Shown here: one piece after another, positions 5,852 through 11,551 of the stretch | Layout: every line of letters starts with the position of its first letter | Position numbering within the stretch: the stretch's first letter is position 1 | IMG/VR virus record: IMGVR_UViG_3300031885_000062 | Location: 1 to 35,846 of that record | Source: a virus | DNA length: 35,846 nucleotides | Direction: 5' to 3' (one strand) | Notes under the pieces: model-generated | What the model was told of the DNA's origin: nothing | The model's database searches: none | The model's input: only the letters and a program-made list of their open reading frames with translations | Made by a program: the position numbers and the translations under genes

Positions 5852-5938
5852 GTCCTGTCTCCTGTACGATGGGGCCTGCCATCATCAGCGCCGGGAGGCC
5901 ATTCCCGGCGGTCGGGGGCTCGTGCCCCCGATTCGGCT
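5852..5938 (-). promoter_or_regulatory. Structured 5' leader, copy B
   Basis: Related to leader A (4830-4919). The first stem (5913-5930) has the same 7-bp arms but a different four-base loop. The central stem is longer here (GCCGGGA/TCCCGGC). The third stem is GATGG/CCATC (5868-5883), directly before the ribosome binding site. Keeping the stems while the loops change supports an RNA-level function over a chance DNA repeat. Confidence 0.6.
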
Positions 5939-6201
5939 GTCAAAGATTCGCGGCCGGCAGGGTCTGTTCTGCTCGGTTCGGTTGTCCGGTCGGTCGGCTC
6001 CGCCTCTTTATCTGCGGCGGGCGACTGGCTCGTGCTAGCTCCCAGCCGGGGCGCGCAGTTCGGTAAACGCCTTTGCGGGCGTTTACGTCGACCTTTCAGT
6101 TGTCAAGTGTCGCATACTACTATACGTATGGCGACGAAGTTTACCACTAAAATAGCAAAAACAATTAGAGAATAGTCGTTAAATCCTTGCTAGATAACGG
6201 G
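5939..6201. other. Intergenic region between DNA polymerase and the small-gene cluster
   Basis: No gene is supported here. The right half (about 6100-6200) is markedly AT-rich for this genome. A perfect 9-bp inverted repeat (GTAAACGCC at 6063-6071, complement at 6078-6086, six-base loop) could be an operator or hairpin; it has no T-tract on either strand, so it does not look like a standard intrinsic terminator. A promoter for the downstream genes is expected here, but I could not identify a convincing one. Confidence 0.5.
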
Positions 6202-7998
6202 TTACGATTCCCATATTTTCGACTTCTTTCCGTGCTTCACCACTATCGGGACGCGGAATGCGACCTTAGGCGCTTCCAGCGTGCGCTTTATCAGCCCGTA
6301 CGCGCGGAAGCGTTCGGGCACGTCGAAGAGTATTTCGTCGTGCACGTTAGCCGCTATGCGCGCGCCGGCCTCGCGCGTCTCCCGATTATACCTCGGGGCC
6401 ACGGCTACCAGCCGGTCCTTGATGACGTCTGCCGCCGACGCCTGCATGACGGTGTTGAACGCGCGCCAGGTGAACTCTCTGCGAAGATGGCGCCGCCGGC
6501 CGTAGGCGTCTTTCACGTACCCGCGCTGGCGGGCTGTTACCGCAGCCTTGTGAGACGTCCGTTTGAGCTCGGGGAGGCGGGCGTGGTACGTGTCGTAAAC
6601 AGCGTAGGCCAGCGCGACGAGGCCCTTTTCCGTGTTCACGCTTTTCGCGAGCTCCTCTTCCTGTCGTAACATGCTGACACATAGGTCGCGCCCTCCGCCG
6701 TACCCCATCATGAAGTTCACGTTCTTGGCCGGCCGCCGGCTGATGTGGCACAGGTCGGCGACCCACTGGTGGAAATCGGTGTCGGGGTTCTCGAGGTACG
6801 CCCGTATCGCCTCTTCGTTCTGTATGTAGTGTACGATGATACGGAACTCTATCTGCGAGTAATCGTACGACAGAAACCGTCTGCCGGCGGGGGCGTGTAT
6901 CAGCGCCTTGGCTTCGGTAGATATCTGCTGGGCATTAGGCGTGTGACAGGCGAGACGGCCCGTGCGGACGCTCTGATTATACTCAGGATGAAGCAGGCCG
7001 TCGACCTGCAGCTTCAGGTACTGTTCGACGAACAAGCCGTTGAACGTGTGTATCTTTCGGTACGCGAGAATTTTATCAATCAGGCCGGTGAGCTTAGGGT
7101 CGTGGCGCACGTAGTAGAAGTACCGCGCGAGCGCCTCTTGGTCGAAGCTCGGGTCGCCCTTCTCTGTCCGGCCGAGCACGGGAAGGCCATACCGGTTACA
7201 CAGCACGTCGAAACAGTCTTCATTGGTGTGCGGGCGCATCGGCCCGCCCACTATGTCCGATATCTTTTCTTCGAGACGCAGCAGCCGGTACAGACACTCT
7301 AGCCGTTTCTTCTGAAGCTCTTCTACGTCTACGCGTAGGCCGTTCTCTTCTATGTCGTACAGGACCGGCGTCAACAGACGTTCTGTGTCGTAAACGTCTC
7401 TGCACTCTTCGGGCAGGCGTCGTCCGATACACCGGTACAGGTCTCTCGTAACCGACACGTCGAGACAACAGTACTCCCCGAGCACGTCTGCGGGAAGCCA
7501 CGAATAATTCTTAGCCTTGTCCCTGACGCTGCCCAAGAACCCGGAGACCCGTTTCTCGGCCCACGATATATCGGCGTTGAGCCAGTCTTTGGCCAGCGAC
7601 GTGAGGTCGTACTTGAACCGGTCGGAGTCTATCAGTTTAGCCGCGGTCAGCGTGTCGACTACAGACGTCCAGTTGTCTACGCCGTCGCGCGCCAAGAAGT
7701 GCATGTCGAATTTCACGTTGTGGTTTACGACGCGGCCGGCCCGCCGCACCAGTTCGCGCGTCCACAGGAAGGCCGGCTCCGGGGCCAAGTTCGCGGACGC
7801 GTCTCGGTGGCGCACCGGCAGGTAGTAAACTTTCTTCGAGTCGTCCCACGTCGCGCCGATTCCGCAGACGCGGTCGCCCTTCCACGGGCTCAAGCCGGTG
7901 GTCTCTACGTCGATGAACGCTTCAGCGGGCGCCTTCGGCAGCGGCGGCAGCGCGTCGCCCGGCTGGAGAATCTGTGCGCCATTTTTCAACGAAAGCAC
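6202..7998 (-). CDS. polA: DNA polymerase, family A, with 3'-5' exonuclease
   Basis: The replicative polymerase, 598 residues; no 5' nuclease domain. Exonuclease motifs: DVETTG (about 30-35), NHNVKFDMHF, and YCCLDVSVTRD. Polymerase motifs: RTGRLACHTPNAQQIS, motif A DYSQIEFR (Phe replaces the common Leu), motif B RRPAKNVNFMMGYG with Lys, Phe and Tyr in place, and motif C NVHDEILF. I chose GTG at 7998, five codons inside the longest frame, because GGAGGGG is properly spaced for it. It overlaps the end of the deaminase gene by 77 bases and is the last gene of the replication operon. Identification is certain. Confidence 0.97.
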   Translation of the reverse strand: MLSLKNGAQILQPGDALPPLPKAPAEAFIDVETTGLSPWKGDRVCGIGATWDDSKKVYYLPVRHRDASANLAPEPAFLWTRELVRRAGRVVNHNVKFDMHFLARDGVDNWTSVVDTLTAAKLIDSDRFKYDLTSLAKDWLNADISWAEKRVSGFLGSVRDKAKNYSWLPADVLGEYCCLDVSVTRDLYRCIGRRLPEECRDVYDTERLLTPVLYDIEENGLRVDVEELQKKRLECLYRLLRLEEKISDIVGGPMRPHTNEDCFDVLCNRYGLPVLGRTEKGDPSFDQEALARYFYYVRHDPKLTGLIDKILAYRKIHTFNGLFVEQYLKLQVDGLLHPEYNQSVRTGRLACHTPNAQQISTEAKALIHAPAGRRFLSYDYSQIEFRIIVHYIQNEEAIRAYLENPDTDFHQWVADLCHISRRPAKNVNFMMGYGGGRDLCVSMLRQEEELAKSVNTEKGLVALAYAVYDTYHARLPELKRTSHKAAVTARQRGYVKDAYGRRRHLRREFTWRAFNTVMQASAADVIKDRLVAVAPRYNRETREAGARIAANVHDEILFDVPERFRAYGLIKRTLEAPKVAFRVPIVVKHGKKSKIWES

Positions 7999-8434
7999 GG
8001 TCACCCCTCCCAAGTTCTTCGCGCGATAGGCACGGTATTCCGCATTTTTCTAGCAGACGGATGCCAGCGCGCGAACGATACACCTTATCGTACACTACAG
8101 CCACTATGCAGCCGACGTTCACGGCGAGGCGCGCGCAGTACAGGCACGGGGCGCGCGTCGTAAGCAGCACGCACGGCTCCGGCGTGCGGCCGAGTTTCAC
8201 CAGCGCGTTAGCCTCGGCGTGTACGCACCCGCAGCGCCCGCGCTGGCCGCTGCACGAGTCGTTGGGCGCGCCGCGCACGGGCCCGTTGTAGCCTATCGCC
8301 AGCGCTGCCGAACAGTCGACGGGCACCACTATCGCCCCCACGCGGTCGCGCTTACAGGTAGACAGCGTAGACAGCTTTCCGGCGCACGCCAGCAGCACAC
8401 GGAGCTTAGTCCTATAGCGTTTCGTAATGTTCAC
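7922..8434 (-). CDS. dCMP deaminase
   Basis: A zinc-dependent deaminase of 170 residues converting dCMP to dUMP. The zinc site is complete: HAEANAL (His, catalytic Glu) and APCLYCAR (PCxxC). The N-terminus (RDRVGAIVV, IGYNGPVRGAPND) matches the dCMP deaminase/ComEB branch rather than cytidine deaminases. The start is GTG at 8434 inside the end of the kinase gene. In T4-like nucleotide metabolism this enzyme supplies dUMP for thymidylate and drains unmodified dCMP. Here it lies beside a putative hydroxymethylase and kinase, which fits that role. The last 25 residues are Ala/Arg-rich and overlap polA. Confidence 0.88.
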   Translation of the reverse strand: MNITKRYRTKLRVLLACAGKLSTLSTCKRDRVGAIVVPVDCSAALAIGYNGPVRGAPNDSCSGQRGRCGCVHAEANALVKLGRTPEPCVLLTTRAPCLYCARLAVNVGCIVAVVYDKVYRSRAGIRLLEKCGIPCLSREELGRGDRAFVEKWRTDSPAGRRAAAAAEGAR

Positions 8435-8972
8435 GGCACAGCCCCAATCTGTCGATTATCGCCTGTCGTTTGGTGTATTCGTTCACTACATGTTCTACGT
8501 CGACCTCGTCAGCGAACGGCTTAGTGGAAGACAGTTCTATTACGTAATCGACGTCGAGCGCGAACACTGTCGACGAGGTCACGTACGTACTCATGGTTGA
8601 CAGACGGTACAGCGCATTTACGCGATGAAGAATTCCGGCCGGGTCTCCGGCGTGCGGGTGAAGGTGTTCCACGCTCATCCCGTATATCACTACGGTGTAC
8701 CCGCCCACTAAGCGCACCTTGGCGTCTAACAACTTGTACGCGAACGGATCCAGGTTCTGCGGCTCGTCGTGCGCCTCGCGGTACACTATTTCCGACAGGT
8801 GGAAACGGTCCATCACTACGTTTCGCGCGATGAATGGCAGGTAGCTGCGCCAGTAGTCCCACTTACTGGGCAGCGGGCCGAAGTGCCCGTACACGTGTTC
8901 TGGAAGCCTTTCCAGAAGACGTCTCGCGAACGTGGTCTTACCTGCGCCGTCTGGCCCCTCGATAATTAGCAT
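8412..8972 (-). CDS. Deoxynucleoside monophosphate kinase-like P-loop protein
   Basis: A protein of 186 residues resembling thymidylate kinases. The P-loop GPDGAGKTT is at residues 6-14, the substrate-binding DRFHLSE segment at about 55-61, and the rest is predominantly helical. The start is an ATG at 8972 with a perfect ribosome binding site (AAAGGAGG). In T4, gp1 phosphorylates hydroxymethyl-dCMP along with dTMP and dGMP, and an analogous role is inferred here because the upstream neighbour is the putative hydroxymethylase. An alternative is a P-loop kinase acting on hydroxymethylated bases already in DNA, as in 5-hydroxymethyluracil phages. The sequence alone does not separate these. Confidence 0.78.
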   Translation of the reverse strand: MLIIEGPDGAGKTTFARRLLERLPEHVYGHFGPLPSKWDYWRSYLPFIARNVVMDRFHLSEIVYREAHDEPQNLDPFAYKLLDAKVRLVGGYTVVIYGMSVEHLHPHAGDPAGILHRVNALYRLSTMSTYVTSSTVFALDVDYVIELSSTKPFADEVDVEHVVNEYTKRQAIIDRLGLCREHYETL

Positions 8973-9927
8973 GATACGCCTCCTTTAACAGTAGTGAAGA
9001 CACAGCGTCTGTGACGGACACGCCCGTCCAGTAACACGCGCACAGATTGGCTACGTCGGTTAACAGGCTCGACGGCAAGTCAACGGTAGCGCTGAGAAAT
9101 GTTTGGCGCTCGCGCGCTACTCTTTCGGCAGACAGGGCAGAGTTTATCGAAGAATCGAGACTGAATCGCGACCTCGTGACGGCGTGCGTCAGGTGCCTCC
9201 CGCGGTCTAGCGCTTCTTGAACAGCGTGCGCCAGCGCCGCCCCGGTAGCCCGTTCCGCGTCTCTAGAGTAGAGGTGCAGGCTGCCCACCTGGTGGACGTA
9301 TCTGCCGAGGTTCAGCCCCAGGCTCTGCGCGATAATCTGCTGCAAAGACGAAAATGCGAACAGGTCGTATGGCAAGCCTAGCCACGCGTCTTCGCTGCGC
9401 ATGGTGATTATCGCGTGCAGAAACCCGCCGCGCACGAGGAACTGGAGGGACAGTGTGCACGGCACGTCTCTCGGGTTCTCGTCTACCGCGCGTACCAGGT
9501 CGCCGGCGTTCCAGCAGACCATTACGGCCTGTCGCGTCTCCGGCTTCAAGGTCAGCAGTCGCATGACGTCTTCGAGTTGGCCCGGGCCGTTGGGCTTCCG
9601 CTGCCGATAGGCCGGGTCGGCCCACCAGCGTTTTCCGTAGGCGCCTGCGGCCGTGTCGCCGTCTGCGAATCGTCGGTAGTGTGGGGCGTAGGCGGCTATC
9701 ATCGATACGTCGTCGCTGCCCGACAGGTACCACAAAAGCTCTGCGCAGGCGTAGGCGGGGTCGAGACACCGGTCCGCATTCAGCACGAAATTGCGGTCGA
9801 TGTTCGACAGAGTCAGGCTAGCGCCTAGAATTTCCCGGGTCGCGCCGGCCCTGCTGTTGTGTCGTTCGCCGCGCAGCAGCTGGCCGAGCGCGTAGGCCCA
9901 CAGTTCATCGGCGGAGTTGAATTCCAT
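8938..9927 (-). CDS. Thymidylate synthase-family protein, probable dCMP hydroxymethylase
   Basis: A protein of 329 residues with thymidylate synthase fold motifs: AELLWYLSG with the folate-site Glu, the catalytic Cys157 in RDVPCT, then QF, and RSEDAWLGLPYDLF, which aligns with the RSxDxFLGLPFN nucleotide-binding motif. At the position where thymidylate synthases have Asn, this protein has Asp188, the change known in T4 dCMP hydroxymethylase to favour cytosine. The predicted reaction is dCMP plus methylene-tetrahydrofolate to 5-hydroxymethyl-dCMP. The ATG at 9927 has GGGAGGATAAC. A kinase, a deaminase and a dNTP pyrophosphatase-like gene surround it. The family is certain; substrate choice rests on one residue and context. 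Confidence 0.82.
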   Translation of the reverse strand: MEFNSADELWAYALGQLLRGERHNSRAGATREILGASLTLSNIDRNFVLNADRCLDPAYACAELLWYLSGSDDVSMIAAYAPHYRRFADGDTAAGAYGKRWWADPAYRQRKPNGPGQLEDVMRLLTLKPETRQAVMVCWNAGDLVRAVDENPRDVPCTLSLQFLVRGGFLHAIITMRSEDAWLGLPYDLFAFSSLQQIIAQSLGLNLGRYVHQVGSLHLYSRDAERATGAALAHAVQEALDRGRHLTHAVTRSRFSLDSSINSALSAERVARERQTFLSATVDLPSSLLTDVANLCACYWTGVSVTDAVSSLLLKEAYHANYRGARRRR

Positions 9928-9928
9928 G

Positions 9929-11038
9929 TTATCCTCCCGGCACGTAGTGCCTCATATCTAGTATTGTCACACGGTTTTCGGGGAATTCGACGTGTATGCG
10001 GTCGTCATCGGCCGGAGACGCGCCGTATTTTCCGTAGTCGGCTATAGCGCGCGCCAGCCATTCGGCTACGGCTGGCACGACGCCTTTAACGATTTGGCCT
10101 ACGGGATTTTCGCCGCGCGGAATTACCGGGACGCCCATTACGGCAGCCAGTTCTTGTAACATAAACCCGCGGTCTTGAAACGGGTGTACCCAGCACCGTG
10201 CGCCAGAGTGCATGGTAGGGCTGTGCCTGTGCGGGTAAATTCGGTACGGGGTGTACAAGCCGAACGGAATGTCCGACAGGCGCGCGTCCCACATGTCAGC
10301 GTATTTAGGCGACACCTTAGCTAACGTGTCGTAGTCGCGTTTAGCGAAGGCGGTGAGGCTCCAGCCTAACTGAAGGTACGGAATAATCTTTGACGGTTCG
10401 GGCTTAAATTCCTTGTAACACGTTTTGTCGTACGGCACGTCCCAGTTTTTAACGGGCCGCGCTTTAGTGTACCGAAACTCTTGTATACGGTCCCATACGG
10501 TAGCCTGTCGTTCGGGCAGTGCGGGGCGCGAAGGCCAGAACTGGCCGGAATCTGGAAGGTATGCTATGAAGAAATATCGTCTTCGTTTTTGCGCGTTGTT
10601 GAACGTCGCCGCGTTCACGAACAGGTGTAGAAGCCGGTACCGTTTCGGCCTGAAATAGTCTCTCCACAGTTCTTCGACGAGGGCGCGCCCCGTAGTGTAC
10701 GCGCCACAGACGCTTTCCCACACCACGAAACGCGGCCTTCGTTTTAGACTGAGGGCGTATTTGCACAGGTCCCAGATATCGATGTTCTGCTTAGCCGCGG
10801 CTCCGTGGCTTTTTCCCGAGAGGCGGCTGGTGAGCGAAGAGAAGCCCGTGCACCGCGGGTTGCCGAAGACTACATCGACCGCGAACTGCGGCCACGGCGG
10901 CGGCAGCGTGAGGATGCCCATGGACGAAGCCGTCTCGAGACCGAACCCATGGCTCTCGAGCTGGGCGCAGACTGTCATCGCCTCACGAAATCCGTACGTC
11001 TGCCATCCGGCAAATACGTGTACGCCTACGGCGTTCAT
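9929..11038 (-). CDS. C5-cytosine DNA methyltransferase homologue
   Basis: A protein of 369 residues with most C5-methyltransferase motifs: I (HVFAGWQTYGFREA, SAM loop), IV (GNPRCTGFSSL with catalytic Cys63), VI (VVWESV in place of the usual ENV), and VIII (NNAQKRRRYFFIA). It would transfer a methyl group to carbon 5 of cytosine or act on a related base. The ATG at 11038 overlaps the TGA of the pyrophosphatase gene. No restriction enzyme is nearby. Co-occurrence with a dCMP hydroxymethylase is odd because position 5 would already be occupied. It may protect DNA before substitution, or may have been reassigned to another modification step. Motif X and the target recognition region were not analysed. 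Confidence 0.82.
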   Translation of the reverse strand: MNAVGVHVFAGWQTYGFREAMTVCAQLESHGFGLETASSMGILTLPPPWPQFAVDVVFGNPRCTGFSSLTSRLSGKSHGAAAKQNIDIWDLCKYALSLKRRPRFVVWESVCGAYTTGRALVEELWRDYFRPKRYRLLHLFVNAATFNNAQKRRRYFFIAYLPDSGQFWPSRPALPERQATVWDRIQEFRYTKARPVKNWDVPYDKTCYKEFKPEPSKIIPYLQLGWSLTAFAKRDYDTLAKVSPKYADMWDARLSDIPFGLYTPYRIYPHRHSPTMHSGARCWVHPFQDRGFMLQELAAVMGVPVIPRGENPVGQIVKGVVPAVAEWLARAIADYGKYGASPADDDRIHVEFPENRVTILDMRHYVPGG

Positions 11039-11550
11039 CTAGACTGCCTCCTTGGCCCCCTAGAGCCCGTTCTTGGCACTTCAACTGCCTCGCCCGTGTG
11101 TCTGTACAACTGTGTCTTTTTCAGCACCTTCTTCAGGTCTGGGGGCCAGTAACTGGCGCCTTTATTCCGCAGTCTCGGGTCGTAGACAATCCGTTTAGCC
11201 TTAGTCATGTTCGACCAGTGTACTTCCCAGAACGCTTCGTACAGCGGAAGGCCGAAGGCGACAGCCGTTCCGATTACCACGTACAACAGGTCTGCCAGGC
11301 TGTCAAGCGTTTTCAGCGGGTCTCCGGCGGCCAAGCCGTCGAGCGTCTCAGACAGTTCTTCTATCATCAAGTGCGCGCGCACGTGCCGGTCGTCGTTGTG
11401 CGGAAGCAGGCTCTCCAGCTTATCAGATATTTCGCGCAGAGACGTAGAACAGTACAACAGGAACGGCTGAGCGCAGTCCGGCAGCTTAGCATCGACAGCG
11501 AAACGGTGTTTGACCATAAACTCGCGTATCACTTTCATCTCTTCTTTCAC
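11035..11550 (-). CDS. All-alpha NTP pyrophosphatase-like protein (possible dCTPase)
   Basis: A helical protein of 171 residues. Residues about 78-118 carry the metal-binding pattern of the MazG/dUTPase superfamily: EELSETLDG, then LDSLADLLYVVIGTAVAFG. Such enzymes hydrolyse dNTPs to dNMPs. In T4, a dCTPase of this superfamily (gp56) removes dCTP so that only hydroxymethylated cytosine is incorporated. Position one gene from the putative dCMP hydroxymethylase makes that role likely. The start is GTG at 11550, nine bases after AAGGAGG and one base past the stop of the primase-helicase gene. The basic C-terminal tail (SRGPRRQSR) lies at a GGCC-rich gene end. Substrate is inferred. Confidence 0.75.
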   Translation of the reverse strand: MKEEMKVIREFMVKHRFAVDAKLPDCAQPFLLYCSTSLREISDKLESLLPHNDDRHVRAHLMIEELSETLDGLAAGDPLKTLDSLADLLYVVIGTAVAFGLPLYEAFWEVHWSNMTKAKRIVYDPRLRNKGASYWPPDLKKVLKKTQLYRHTGEAVEVPRTGSRGPRRQSR

Positions 11551-11551
11551 G

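Noticed and set aside
6063-6086. Intrinsic terminator at the 9-bp inverted repeat after polA
   Set aside because: No T-tract follows the stem on either strand; kept only as an unexplained inverted repeat.
6090-6145. Plus-strand promoter TTGTCA...TATACG and minus-strand TTGACA
   Set aside because: Spacing of 15 bp on the plus strand with no plus-strand gene downstream; the minus-strand TTGACA has no -10 box at a usable distance.
5555-6175. Plus-strand open frame of 206 codons spanning the spacer after polA
   Set aside because: It overlaps the structured leader and the 83-residue gene on the opposite strand; the product is compositionally random and there is no ribosome binding site.
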